Source: Niallia circulans (GTDB taxonomy: Bacteria; Bacillota; Bacilli; Bacillales; Cytobacillaceae). From it: a stretch of 64,000 nucleotides of DNA. This document shows positions 53,866-62,479 of the stretch, in pieces. Position 1 is the stretch's first letter. Every line of letters starts with the position of its first letter. Position numbers and translations under genes: made by a program. The notes under the pieces were generated by a model. The model made no database searches. It saw only the letters and a list, made by a program, of their open reading frames with translations, and was not told the DNA's origin. The stretch is from NCBI RefSeq assembly GCF_003726095.1, contig NZ_CP026031.1, positions 1 to 64,000 of the forward strand, given 5' to 3'.

Positions 53866-54084
53866 CTAGTTATTTGCAACAACTGGTTGATCAAGTAAAC
53901 TTGTATCTATATAGTTACTAGCGTTTAATCCATTATTTGTTATAATAAATGCTCCCGTATTGGAGGTACCAGAGCCTAAGGTTGCCTTTGAATTTCCTTT
54001 TGGAGAAATAAATAATGAATCCCCAAATTGTACAATTCCTTCCCCTACGTTAACAATTTGTACTGGTCCTACAATTGCAGGCAT
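53866..54084 (-). CDS. gerPF: Spore germination protein GerPF, copy 1
   Basis: A 72-residue GerPA/PF-family protein (MPAIVGPVQIVNVGEGIVQF, then SGTSNTGAFIITNNGLNASNY, LDQPV). It is the GerPF position of the gerPA-PF operon, followed directly by a near copy. ACAAGGAGGTAAAAAA precedes the ATG. About 130 bases separate it from gerPE, so it may have an additional promoter. Confidence 0.88.
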   Translation of the reverse strand: MPAIVGPVQIVNVGEGIVQFGDSLFISPKGNSKATLGSGTSNTGAFIITNNGLNASNYIDTSLLDQPVVANN

Positions 54085-54213
54085 TTTTTTACCTCCTTGT
54101 TTCTATAACATGTTATTAGTTTATCTTTAGCCAGTATGGCCTATTAACATGGAAGATTTGGCTTTATAAAAGAAAGTGTAATTCCGAATGCATACACAAT
54201 GGCATCTTTTTGA

Positions 54214-54729
54214 TTATTCCGGTGCTGATGTTTCCACGTCTGAAATAGGCGAACCAGAGAGAGCCGTGCCAGTAACAGAGACAGAACTTTCACTTGCTGA
54301 CATATCTAATTGGCCAGGTTCATTTAATGGAATTAAGTTATTTCCAGCTTCTGTCGCCATATCTTGCTCGAATTGACGAATGTGTTTAATTCTTGCTTCG
54401 GTATATATATGACGGCAATTCCCTATTTGAAGCAAGGAAGCAGAAGATATTCCTGTAATATTTATATGATGAACTTTAATAATCGGTTTAAGATTTTCAA
54501 AATGACATTCTACATTTTCCATAATCGGAATTAACGGGATAGGCTCCTTAAAAACATCATAGTCTTTATAATCACTTTCCGATCCATAAAAGAGTTCCTT
54601 TTGTCTTTGAACAGCTATAGCACGTGAAAGGGCTTGATGGTAAGTGGCGTCACCAAGCTCCACAATGGAAGAAAAGGACACAGTACTAATATTAATCGAA
54701 TCGACAACAGAAGTACGTTGAAACATCAT
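54214..54729 (-). CDS. gerPE: Spore germination protein GerPE (extended)
   Basis: A 171-residue protein; about 125 residues align with GerPE (SSIVELGDATYHQALSRAIAVQRQKELF, IPLIPIMENVECHFENLKPI, ISSASLLQIGN, EARIKHIRQF). The final 45 residues form a low-complexity Ser/Glu/Pro/Val tail not present in B. subtilis GerPE (about 129 residues). Its ATG overlaps the gerPD stop by one base, showing translational coupling. Confidence 0.87.
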   Translation of the reverse strand: MMFQRTSVVDSINISTVSFSSIVELGDATYHQALSRAIAVQRQKELFYGSESDYKDYDVFKEPIPLIPIMENVECHFENLKPIIKVHHINITGISSASLLQIGNCRHIYTEARIKHIRQFEQDMATEAGNNLIPLNEPGQLDMSASESSVSVTGTALSGSPISDVETSAPE

Positions 54730-54908
54730 TAAATTTTCGGATGCAGTGGAACAAAGGGACCGATGATGAGAGATTCAGCAGGTGTATCAAAGGTGGAAGC
54801 TAATTGAATAGTTTGGGCATCACCCACTAAGCAGATAGAGGAGCTTGCAACCCCAATAATATTTATATTTCCTACTTGAAGCTCTCGATTGTATACTTGA
54901 AAATTCAT
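54729..54908 (-). CDS. gerPD: Spore germination protein GerPD
   Basis: A 59-residue protein (MNFQVYNRELQVGNINIIGV, SSSICLVGDAQTIQLASTFD, ending PFVPLHPKI) matching GerPD. The ATG overlaps the gerPC stop as ATGA, and its stop overlaps the gerPE start. It completes the gerPA-PF set. Confidence 0.88.
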   Translation of the reverse strand: MNFQVYNRELQVGNINIIGVASSSICLVGDAQTIQLASTFDTPAESLIIGPFVPLHPKI

Positions 54909-55540
54909 TCTTTTCCACTTCCCTTCATATTATCCGGTATATTGCTTAAAAATAAATGCACGCCATTTTCCATTTCTTCCTTTAACGCTTTGATAATCGC
55001 TTCATTTGTTAAAATACTTCCATTTTGTTTACGGTTAGCACCTTGTTGTAAGTAATATTGAATTCTAGTGGGCAATTGTTTAGAAATATCATCTTGAATA
55101 AAGGTGACATATGATTCTTCTTCAGACATATTCAACTCTAATTGTTTCTTTCGAATGATATCTGGTAGTTCTAATTGAATAAATTGATTCATTTCCTCTT
55201 CTATATCCATAGATCGATTCATCATTTGCTTTGGATCAATTGGCGGATAGAAAGGGGCATGTGATTGACTAATTGGTGAACTTGGATTAATAGCCAGCTC
55301 TTCGATGTTGCTTAAATCCTCAGGGTTAAGTCCAATATTTAACGTTCCTTCTAACGTCTCTACTTTTAATTGGTCGAAGCTATAATCTATTCGTTCAATA
55401 TGAACGGTTGGTTTTTCTTTTATCGCTGTAAGATCGTTGGTTAAGGCAGCCACTTGTTTCTCTAAATCGATTATTCTCTTTTCAAGCTGCTGTAAATAAT
55501 GACGCATTTTTTCGCTGTATTCATAAAAATCATATGACAA
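54905..55540 (-). CDS. gerPC: Spore germination protein GerPC
   Basis: A 211-residue protein with an N-terminal coiled coil (YLQQLEKRIIDLEKQVAALT, residues 14-40) and the GerPC core (VHIERIDYSFDQLKVETLEG, LNIGLNP). The C-terminal half is predicted helical. It is the largest member of the gerP operon. AAAGGGGGGATAGAATT precedes the ATG. Confidence 0.9.
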   Translation of the reverse strand: MSYDFYEYSEKMRHYLQQLEKRIIDLEKQVAALTNDLTAIKEKPTVHIERIDYSFDQLKVETLEGTLNIGLNPEDLSNIEELAINPSSPISQSHAPFYPPIDPKQMMNRSMDIEEEMNQFIQLELPDIIRKKQLELNMSEEESYVTFIQDDISKQLPTRIQYYLQQGANRKQNGSILTNEAIIKALKEEMENGVHLFLSNIPDNMKGSGKE

Positions 55541-55573
55541 TTCTATCCCCCCTTTCCTTCGTGAAAATTAGTC

Positions 55574-55813
55574 CTATTTACGAGGAGACTGCAAGGGAAC
55601 TGCTGGCGTAAAAACTGTTTCTTCTTCTGCAATGTTTAGTCCCGGCTCACTTGGAGAAAGCTCAGGAGCCGATTCTGTGAATCCACCTGTATTATATAAA
55701 TAAGAAGCGGGTTTAATAACACCTGCACTTCCTATTTGTAATACGGAAGAGTTAGAGATACCTCCAATTTTAAGTGTATTTATTACGATAGATTGTTGAA
55801 TAAAGTAATTCAT
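55574..55813 (-). CDS. gerPB: Spore germination protein GerPB
   Basis: A 79-residue protein (MNYFIQQSIVINTLKIGGIS, NSSVLQIGSAGVIKPASYLY, NTGGF) matching GerPB, with a proline/glutamate-rich tail. The ATG at 55813 lies eight bases after AAGGTG, better than an in-frame GTG two codons earlier. Confidence 0.9.
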   Translation of the reverse strand: MNYFIQQSIVINTLKIGGISNSSVLQIGSAGVIKPASYLYNTGGFTESAPELSPSEPGLNIAEEETVFTPAVPLQSPRK

Positions 55814-55840
55814 GTTCACACACCTTTTAGTCTACTTACG

Positions 55841-56062
55841 CTACGCATTTGCTGCAATTGGCTGATCTATGCCATCATTATCATACGTATTAGTAGAACT
55901 ACGATAGTTAGTAACATTTAATCCATCACCCGTATTAAAAGAGCCAGATCCAGAAAAAGTTTTCGCGCTAGAGATAGGCATCATTTTGTATACATCACCA
56001 ATATTAAAAATAGAGCTACCTCCAACTGATATAACTTGAGCTACTCCAACAATAGCTGGCAT
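55841..56062 (-). CDS. gerPA: Spore germination protein GerPA
   Basis: A 73-residue protein (MPAIVGVAQVISVGGSSIFN, IGDVYKMMPISSAKTF, GSGSFNTGD, DGIDQPIAANA) matching GerPA, the first gene of the operon. The ATG at 56062 has AAAGGATGTTGTAT upstream and gives the family start MPAIVG. A sigma-K-like promoter lies just upstream. Confidence 0.9.
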   Translation of the reverse strand: MPAIVGVAQVISVGGSSIFNIGDVYKMMPISSAKTFSGSGSFNTGDGLNVTNYRSSTNTYDNDGIDQPIAANA

Positions 56063-56093
56063 ATACAACATCCTTTATCCAATATTCTTATAC

Positions 56094-56120
56094 ATACTAT
56101 GGAACTCAACGGAATAGGTG
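56094..56120 (-). promoter_or_regulatory. gerPA: Sigma-K-like promoter of gerPA-PF
   Basis: On the minus strand AC, 16 bases, then CATAGTATG fits the sigma-K pattern AC-N16-CATA-N3-TA except for the last base. It lies 32 bases before the gerPA start. The B. subtilis gerP operon is sigma-K dependent. The remaining bases up to the yisK promoter (56121-56374) show nothing recognised. Confidence 0.5.
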
Positions 56121-56374
56121 ATACATTTACCTAGATAGATAACTTCACCAGTGAGTTTCCTTATCGATATTGATGGGTTAGTTGAACCATTCGGCCCATT
56201 ACTAAGGCAATTCTTTCACCCGTCCTAAAGTCTTACTGTTCGTTATGAGTGGAGATTATCTTCTCTTAATTAGCCTATTCTTATGAATGGTTGTACTATG
56301 ACAAGAAAACTGTCCATATGGATTGGCAAAAAATACTTATGACAGGACTATATTTTTTGTTAGGTTTTTTCTAT

Positions 56375-56403
56375 TTGGAAAAAACATTTAGAAAGTTTAT
56401 AAT
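56375..56403 (+). promoter_or_regulatory. yisK: Sigma-A promoter of yisK
   Basis: TTGGAA, 17 bases, TATAAT: a near-consensus vegetative promoter ending 42 bases before the yisK start. Confidence 0.7.
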
Positions 56404-56444
56404 TTTCTTAAATGAGATAGCATGAAAAATGGAGGAGAAGCGAA

Positions 56445-57350
56445 TTGAAATTTGCGACAGTTGCTATAGAGGAAAGAGTTTTGGTGGGGATAGTGGAGAA
56501 GAAGGGAATATTATCTTTAAATGATGTAGAGGAAAAACGTTCAGGAAGACGTCCTTATGCAGATGATCTTGTGATATGCCTAGAACAAGAAGATTTTTTA
56601 GAGAATGTGAAAGGGTTAATCGAATGGGTGGAAAATCAAAATAATAAAGATAATCTTTTTATACCAATCGAGAAGGCGAAGTTTCTAGCACCTATTCCTA
56701 GACCGCGAAAAAATATCTTTTGTGTTGGCAAAAATTATGAAGAACACGCAATAGAAATGGGAAGTAAAGCGGACATTCCTGAGCATGTGATGATTTTTAC
56801 GAAAGCTCCAACAACGGTTATTGGTCATATGGGGGACATTATGGAACACAAACAAGTAACGGAGCAGCTTGATTATGAAGGGGAACTAGCTGTTATTATT
56901 GGGAAAAAAGGAAAAGGAATTGAGAAAGAGAAGGCATTGGATTACATATTTGGCTATACGATCTTAAATGATATCACCGCTAGAGATCTACAGAAGAAGC
57001 ATAAGCAATTTTTCATTGGAAAAAGCTTAGACACGACGGCGCCAATTGGACCATGGATTGTAACAAAGGATAAAATTCCTAATCCGAATGAATTAAATAT
57101 TATTACTAAAGTAAATGGAGAAATAAGACAACAATCTAATACAAAGCATTTTATTTTTCCGATCGAGGAAATAATAAGTGTATTATCTAAAGGGATGACA
57201 TTAGAACCTGGAGATATTATTGCCACAGGAACGCCTGCTGGAGTTGGGAAAGGATTTAACCCGCCACGCTTCTTAAAGGCTGGGGATAGCATTGAAATAT
57301 CAGTGGAAGGCATTGGTACATTGATAAATCAAGTGGTAGCTGAGGAATAA
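56445..57350 (+). CDS. yisK: Fumarylacetoacetate hydrolase family protein YisK
   Basis: A 301-residue protein with a C-terminal FAH fold: KNIFCVGKNYEEHAIEMG, metal ligands in DYEGELAVIIGK, NDITARDLQ, and GDIIATGTPAGVGKGFNPP, ending with the KAGDSIEISVEGIGTL segment. It matches B. subtilis YisK, an oxaloacetate decarboxylase also linked to cell-shape control. The TTG start has GGAGGAGAAGCGAA. It is divergent from gerP as in B. subtilis (without yisI/yisJ). Confidence 0.9.
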   Translation: MKFATVAIEERVLVGIVEKKGILSLNDVEEKRSGRRPYADDLVICLEQEDFLENVKGLIEWVENQNNKDNLFIPIEKAKFLAPIPRPRKNIFCVGKNYEEHAIEMGSKADIPEHVMIFTKAPTTVIGHMGDIMEHKQVTEQLDYEGELAVIIGKKGKGIEKEKALDYIFGYTILNDITARDLQKKHKQFFIGKSLDTTAPIGPWIVTKDKIPNPNELNIITKVNGEIRQQSNTKHFIFPIEEIISVLSKGMTLEPGDIIATGTPAGVGKGFNPPRFLKAGDSIEISVEGIGTLINQVVAEE

Positions 57351-57415
57351 TGAGTCGAAAATAGAGCGATTAAAGCGATCTATGTTAAAATAATGGAGAA
57401 AAGGAGGGGATATAT

Positions 57416-57754
57416 ATGAGTTCAACAGATGCTCATGTACTGACATGGATTATCGGGCTAATTCTATTTGCCTTGTCATTCGGTTTACATAAAGCAGGAA
57501 AAGAAAAAGGAAGTAAAATCGTACATATGGTGTTACGGGTAGTGTATATTCTGATTATTGGTTCTGGAATTGGCCTACTTGCCAAAACAGGGATGGATTT
57601 CATGCATACAATTAAGATGCTTGTAGGCATTTGGGTTATCGGTATGCTTGAAATGGTACTTATTCGCACTAAAAAATCCGAAAATACAAAAACACTATGG
57701 ATTTTATTGGTAGTTTCTTTTGCGCTTGTGTTAGTGATTGGATACAGCATTTAA
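57416..57754 (+). CDS. yisL: DUF1516 membrane protein YisL
   Basis: A 112-residue protein with four membrane helices (HVLTWIIGLILFALSFGL, VLRVVYILIIGSGIGLL, and two more), matching YisL/DUF1516, with the conserved helix-2/3 GMDFMHTIKMLVGIWVIGMLE. The function is unknown. AGGAGGGGATATAT precedes the ATG. It follows yisK and ends with a terminator. Confidence 0.88.
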   Translation: MSSTDAHVLTWIIGLILFALSFGLHKAGKEKGSKIVHMVLRVVYILIIGSGIGLLAKTGMDFMHTIKMLVGIWVIGMLEMVLIRTKKSENTKTLWILLVVSFALVLVIGYSI

Positions 57755-57762
57755 TAGAAACG

Positions 57763-57797
57763 AGCTTGTAGAAGAGATATCTTTTACAAGCTTTTTT
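57763..57797 (+). terminator. Terminator of yisL
   Basis: AGCTTGTAGAAGA/TCTTTTACAAGCT (one G-T wobble) with a GATA loop and a run of T residues. Confidence 0.85.
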
Positions 57798-57830
57798 ATA
57801 AAAGAAGATCAAGGAGAAAAGGGAGAAACA

Positions 57831-58934
57831 ATGAAGGACTTTTCGATAAAAATAGTGGTTCTGATTTTTTTATGTTTGGGCGCTTTATATCAGGCATATA
57901 ACATTGATGCTTGGCATTTTGCTATGCACTTATTTCTATTTTCAATTATTATAGGATTCTATTTTCTCGTTCCTGTATTTAAAAGAAAAAGCATACCGTT
58001 TCTTGCTATCGTTGTTATGCTTGAATTAATCCTGTTTACAGTAGGAAGAGAGTTATATAGCTATCTATTACTAATGCTTTTGTATTTTATGATAGTAATG
58101 AGTAGGTATATATCAACCAATTTATTTCGGATTGTTATTAGCTTGTTTCTTATAATAAATGCTGCAACAGTTATTATAATTTCTCCCTATTTAGCTTTGA
58201 TTTGGATAAGTTTTCTCCTGTTAATCTCCTATTTACTTATACATGCAAATGAACTGGAGGAGGATTATCGTCAAATAAGAAATACATATGAATCTTTACT
58301 AAATGATTATCGTATACAGAAAAGACAATCTTACTATAATGAGCATGCAGCAAGAGTGGAGGAGAGAAATTTAATTGCCAGACAGATGCATGATTCCGTC
58401 GGTCATAAATTGACTGCTTTAATGATGCAAATCGAACAATTTTGGATTAAGGAGAAAAAGGATCAATATTTAACTTTGAAAAATATGACAGCTGACAGCT
58501 TAGAAGAAACAAGAAAAGCAGTACGTCTTTTACAAGTAGAAGAGCCAAGAGGAATTGCTTCTATTATTACGCTGATAAAAAAATTGGAAAGTGAAAACAA
58601 TATTCACGTCCATTTTACAACAAAGCAGGGGGTACTCCAAGCAAACCTGAGTAATAAACAAAGTGCTGTTCTCTATCGATCCGTACAGGAAGGTATCACC
58701 AATGCAATGAAGTATGGAAGTTCGAAAGCTGTCCATATTACACTAGGTGTTTCCCCGATTGGGCATTTGACATTTGAAATCAGAAATCCTTATATTCATA
58801 AGCATCCCTTTCATTATGGTTTTGGTTTAGAAAATATGAAAAAAAGAATAGAAGAAAGACATGGGAAATTAGAGGTTCTTCAATCAAATGGAGAATTTAT
58901 CCTGCAAGGAAATATTCCTGTTGGGGAGGAATGA
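57831..58934 (+). CDS. Sensor histidine kinase (NarL-type, LnrJ/YfiJ-like)
   Basis: A 367-residue kinase: five N-terminal membrane helices (about residues 5-140), a coiled linker, HisKA_3 with His-187 in RNLIARQMHDSVGHKLTALM, and an HATPase domain (VQEGITNAMKYGSSKA, FGLENMKKRIEE). The membrane layout is that of DesK/LnrJ-type sensors. ATG at 57831 has AAGGGAGAAACA. The adjacent regulator gene is frameshifted. An exporter operon of the LnrLMN type begins 3.5 kb downstream, so a role in antibiotic sensing is possible. Confidence 0.82.
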   Translation: MKDFSIKIVVLIFLCLGALYQAYNIDAWHFAMHLFLFSIIIGFYFLVPVFKRKSIPFLAIVVMLELILFTVGRELYSYLLLMLLYFMIVMSRYISTNLFRIVISLFLIINAATVIIISPYLALIWISFLLLISYLLIHANELEEDYRQIRNTYESLLNDYRIQKRQSYYNEHAARVEERNLIARQMHDSVGHKLTALMMQIEQFWIKEKKDQYLTLKNMTADSLEETRKAVRLLQVEEPRGIASIITLIKKLESENNIHVHFTTKQGVLQANLSNKQSAVLYRSVQEGITNAMKYGSSKAVHITLGVSPIGHLTFEIRNPYIHKHPFHYGFGLENMKKRIEERHGKLEVLQSNGEFILQGNIPVGEE

Positions 58935-58936
58935 AG

Positions 58937-59580
58937 ATGATTCGCGTGTTAATTGCGGAGGATCAAGCAATTGTTAGAAATGGCTTAAAGATGATTATTG
59001 AACAAGAAGAAGACATCAAGGTGGTTGCTGAAGCGGAAAATGGAAAAGAAGTGTTGCTTTTATTAGAAAAAACAATCGTTGATATTGTTTTAATGGATAT
59101 TCGTATGCCAATTATGGATGGAATGGAAGCAACGAAACAAATTCGTCAGCAATTTCCACATATAAAAATACTTATCCTCACTACTTTTAATGATGAGGAC
59201 TACGCAATAAAAGCATTCCAAGAAGGAGCAAATGGTTTTCTGCTAAAAACGACAGATAATACTACTTTAGTAAATAGTATCAAAAGTTGTTTGTCGGGTG
59301 GCATGTCGATACATGATCAAGTTGCCGCAAAATTAATGCCAAAGCTGTTAAAAAAGAGAACATGCCTGAGAAAGAACGGGATCAGACGGTTGTGTTAACA
59401 ACACGGGAAATTGAAATCCTCAAAAAAATAGGCCAAGGGAAAACAAATAAAGAAATTTCCCGTGAGTTATTATTATCTGTTGGAACGATTAAAAATCACA
59501 TCACTCAAATTCTAGCAAAATTAGAATTAAGAGATCGAACGCAATTGGCTATATATGCGGTGCGGAATGATTATATTTGA
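58937..59580 (+). pseudogene. NarL/LuxR-type response regulator, frameshifted at 59348-59356
   Basis: The receiver domain (IAEDQAIVRNGLK, D54 in VLMDIRMP, LLKTTD) reads in one frame to a stop at 59398, while the LuxR-type DNA-binding domain (LTTREIEILKKIGQGKTNKEI, SVGTIKNHITQILAKLEL) lies in the -1 frame to 59580. The frames join at CTG TTA AAA AAG AGA: one extra A, or a -1 slip, restores LLKKENMPEKERDQ. The sequence is exactly an A AAA AAG slippery heptamer in the correct frame. It is either a homopolymer error, a true mutation, or programmed frameshifting. An ATG at 59362 could start the DNA-binding half alone but has only a weak ribosome site. ATG 58937 follows GGGGAGGAATGAAG. Confidence 0.8.
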
Positions 59581-59659
59581 TCTCCTTGCCTGCTAAGTAA
59601 TAGGAAAGCGAAGTGGAGTCATTTGTGGCTGCTTTCTTTTAACCTTCTTTTTTGAAATC

Positions 59660-59718
59660 AAAACCCAAACGATTATACAAGAGGTTTATTAACATTTCTG
59701 TATAATGGTTCGGGTTTA
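59660..59718. terminator. Palindromic bidirectional terminator, repeat family copy 2
   Basis: AAACCCAAACgATTATACA pairs with TGTATAATgGTTCGGGTTT (one internal wobble/mismatch) around a loop with TTAACAT. It lies between convergent genes and shares arms and loop core with the element at 26292-26347. Confidence 0.75.
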
Positions 59719-59740
59719 TATGCTGACTGAAATAGCCTCA

Positions 59741-60580
59741 TTATGCTTTAGAAAGGTGAATAAACCCTTCGCCAAAGACGTCTCTTACATCATGAATGGT
59801 AATAAAAGCATCCTCATCTGTTTGTTTTACTATTTTCTTTAGTTTTACAACTTCTTGTTTATTAATAATAATATAGAGTATTTCCTTGTTCTCTTTTGTA
59901 TAGTAGCCATGACCTGATAGTACAGTAACGCCACGGTTTAATTGTTCGTTTACTTGATCCGCAATTTCAGCAGGATGATTGGAAATAATCGTGACTGCCT
60001 TCTTCGGATTAACTCCTTCTATCACAAATTCCATCACCTTTGTTCCCACATAGAGCATAATAATTGTCAGCATCACACCTTCTGCCTTTATTAGGAAGAA
60101 GGAGGCGAAAACAACAAGGAGATCAAAAAACAGTAAGCCATAACTAATACTCCAGCCGAGATATTTATTGGTTAGTCTTGCTAGAATAGTCGAGCCAGCT
60201 GTTGTCCCGCCTACTCTTATAATTAATCCAATTCCAACTCCGGCAAATACACCGCCGAAAATAACATTAACAAATAATTCGTCAGAATGGATCGACCATG
60301 TCTCTGTTAGATGCAAAAATAAAGAGTTGAAAAAAACAGCAATAATGGTATAAATAATCATTTGTTTATTTAAGAATTTATAACCGATTATAAGCAGAAT
60401 GGTGTTTAAAGCAAAGTTGACGATACCTGGAGACCATTGAAATAAGTAATAAGCTATAATGGCTAACCCGGTTACTCCTCCTTCTCCCAAATCATTAGGA
60501 ATAACAAATAAATTGACAGCTAATGCAAAAAGGAAGGCTCCAAAAATAATCACTAGGATATCCTTTCCGTATTTTTTCAT
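59741..60580 (-). CDS. YitT family membrane protein (DUF161/DUF2179)
   Basis: A 279-residue protein with five to six membrane helices (ILVIIFGAFLFALAVNLFVI, FALNTILLIIGYKFL, GGVFAGVGIGLIIRVGGTTAGSTILA is the family motif) and a C-terminal DUF2179 domain (VTVLSGHGYYTKENKEILYIIINKQEV, residues 220-279). Several paralogues exist in bacilli; none has a firm function. ATG at 60580 has TTGGAGGTTTTTTTC. Confidence 0.88.
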   Translation of the reverse strand: MKKYGKDILVIIFGAFLFALAVNLFVIPNDLGEGGVTGLAIIAYYLFQWSPGIVNFALNTILLIIGYKFLNKQMIIYTIIAVFFNSLFLHLTETWSIHSDELFVNVIFGGVFAGVGIGLIIRVGGTTAGSTILARLTNKYLGWSISYGLLFFDLLVVFASFFLIKAEGVMLTIIMLYVGTKVMEFVIEGVNPKKAVTIISNHPAEIADQVNEQLNRGVTVLSGHGYYTKENKEILYIIINKQEVVKLKKIVKQTDEDAFITIHDVRDVFGEGFIHLSKA

Positions 60581-60936
60581 GAAAAAAACCTCCAATAATA
60601 ACAGAAACTTAATGCAAACTATTACCAGTATAATAAAGAGAGAGCCTAATTCAAAGGAAAAGTTTTAGAAGTGATTAGATTTAGTTACTCAATTGGATAA
60701 ATGTTGGTATAAAAGGGATAGCTGCGGAAAATATGGAGAAGGGAGTTTAAATGGCGCTGTAATCTTTGTAAAAGACACCATGAAATAGAGAGTAGGCGAA
60801 AGACAGGGGTTTTCATGTAGTCTAATAGAAAGAGAAGTATATTCAGCCTGTGGGGATAATCACAGATATTTATATTTATGGCTGGGAAACTTATGTCCCA
60901 GCCAAAACATAAATTTAAGTCAGTTCATTGGAAAAC
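60581..60936. other. Intergenic region with a GCTGGGA hairpin
   Basis: The 356 bases contain the YitT promoter (minus strand, not placed) and, at 60880-60903, GGCTGGGA/TCCCAGCC around AACTTATG, the likely end of the CNNM-family transcript although its minus-strand T tail is weak. The hairpin arms and TTATG loop part recur at the sipV terminator. No gene seen. Confidence 0.5.
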
Positions 60937-62265
60937 TTATGTTTCTAAAGAAGTATTTGATGGGAACTGCTCTTCGATTATTTTTGTAACCTTCACTTGG
61001 CTGATTCTGCGGTCCACAATTTCCTCGACTTGAAATTCGAAATTGTTAAAGAGGATGGTTGGTTTTTCATTCTCGTTAGGAATATAGCCAATCTTACTGA
61101 TGAGAAAACCACTCAATGTATCATAAATTTCTATCGGCAAGGTAATTTTCAATAATTCTTGCACATCATCTAGACTGATAGTCCCTTGCAATAAATAGGT
61201 ATGTTCCCCGATAATCTTAATCTCAGGAGGTTTTGGTTCATCATATTCATCAAAAATATTGCCGACGATTTCTTCCACTAAATCCTCCATTGTCACAATA
61301 CCGTCTGTTCCACCGTATTCATCAACGACAATTGCGAAAAGGACATTATTTTTTTGCATCTGGATAAATAGTTCATCAATTCTTTTTGATTCTAATACAA
61401 AATATGGTTCGCGAATAATCTTACTTAGTTGAAAAGAGGTCTCTTCTTTCCCCATATATGCTAAAAGATCTTTAGAATGGAGGATACCGATAATATTATC
61501 CATATTTCCCTCATATACGGGATAGCGAGTATACATTTCACGATTCACAAGAGTAGCTATCTCTTTTAACGTATAATGGGAAGGAATAGCTACCATATTA
61601 GAGCGATGGGTCATAATATCTGTGACATCTTTATTATCCAATTCAAAAATATTATGTATCATCATTCGCTCATCTTCATCAATACTTCCTCTTTCATTTC
61701 CTACATCTATCATCATTTTTATATCTTCTTCTGTTACTTCCTCCTCTTCATCATCTGGACGAACGCTGAAAAGCCGTGCAACTAAATTAGTAGAGAAAGT
61801 TAAGAACGCGACAAATGGTGCTGTTATTTTAGAAAGCATTGTTAGAGGACTTGCAGCGAACATCGCAATTCCCTCTGCTTTCTTCAAAGCAACTCGTTTA
61901 GGAACTAACTCACCAAAAACAAGCGTGAAATAAGATAATAACAGTGTAATAATAATGACGGAAATAGAATCAAGCAAACCTTTAGAGAGAGGAATCCCCA
62001 TCCTTAAAAATAACTCTGTTAAGTGACCAGAAAAGCTGTCCGCGGCAAAGGCACTGGCTAGAAATCCTGCTAAAGTAATTCCAATTTGGATTGTCGCCAG
62101 AAATTTACTCGGCTCTGACAGCAATTTATGGACTATTATAGCCTTCTTATGACCTGTGTCAGCCATATGTTTAATTTTATTGTCATTTAAGGAAATGAGC
62201 GCAATTTCTGCTGCAGCAAAGAAAGCGTTTAAAGCAATTAAGATGACCAGAACTAAAATGCCCAA
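60937..62265 (-). CDS. Hemolysin-family CNNM/CBS/CorC transporter-associated protein
   Basis: A 442-residue protein: N-terminal CNNM domain with four helices (residues 1-190; NAFFAAAEIALISLNDNKI and FGELVPKRVALKKAE are hallmarks), two CBS domains (MTHRSNMVAIPSHYTLKEIA and about residues 270-335), and a C-terminal CorC_HlyC domain (EHTYLLQGTISLDDVQELL). Members of this family transport or sense Mg2+/Co2+; haemolysin is a historic name. The TTG start has AAAGGAGCTGAAAGAT upstream. Confidence 0.9.
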   Translation of the reverse strand: MGILVLVILIALNAFFAAAEIALISLNDNKIKHMADTGHKKAIIVHKLLSEPSKFLATIQIGITLAGFLASAFAADSFSGHLTELFLRMGIPLSKGLLDSISVIIITLLLSYFTLVFGELVPKRVALKKAEGIAMFAASPLTMLSKITAPFVAFLTFSTNLVARLFSVRPDDEEEEVTEEDIKMMIDVGNERGSIDEDERMMIHNIFELDNKDVTDIMTHRSNMVAIPSHYTLKEIATLVNREMYTRYPVYEGNMDNIIGILHSKDLLAYMGKEETSFQLSKIIREPYFVLESKRIDELFIQMQKNNVLFAIVVDEYGGTDGIVTMEDLVEEIVGNIFDEYDEPKPPEIKIIGEHTYLLQGTISLDDVQELLKITLPIEIYDTLSGFLISKIGYIPNENEKPTILFNNFEFQVEEIVDRRISQVKVTKIIEEQFPSNTSLET

Positions 62266-62368
62266 ATCTTTCAGCTCCTTTCCGATGAGTATCTTTTATT
62301 TGTTTTACCCTTTTTAAACGAAAGTATGCTTGTTAATAAGCAGCAGCTTATTGCATTAGCATAAAAAG

Positions 62369-62406
62369 AAATGACTGTAGTAAATGACTATAGTCATTTT
62401 ATTTTT
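62369..62406. promoter_or_regulatory. Inverted repeat upstream of the ABC exporter operon
   Basis: AAATGACTgTAG and CTAtAGTCATTT pair around TAAATGA (62369-62399), followed by T-rich sequence. No plus-strand gene precedes it within 2.7 kb, so it is more likely an operator or leader element than a terminator. A possible promoter, TTGGAA-16-TATAGG, starts just downstream. Confidence 0.45.
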
Positions 62407-62479
62407 GGAAAAAAATGACCTTTAGGTATAGGAATGGAAGAGTCTTTTCTTTATTCTGTATATAGAAAGGATGATTGCC

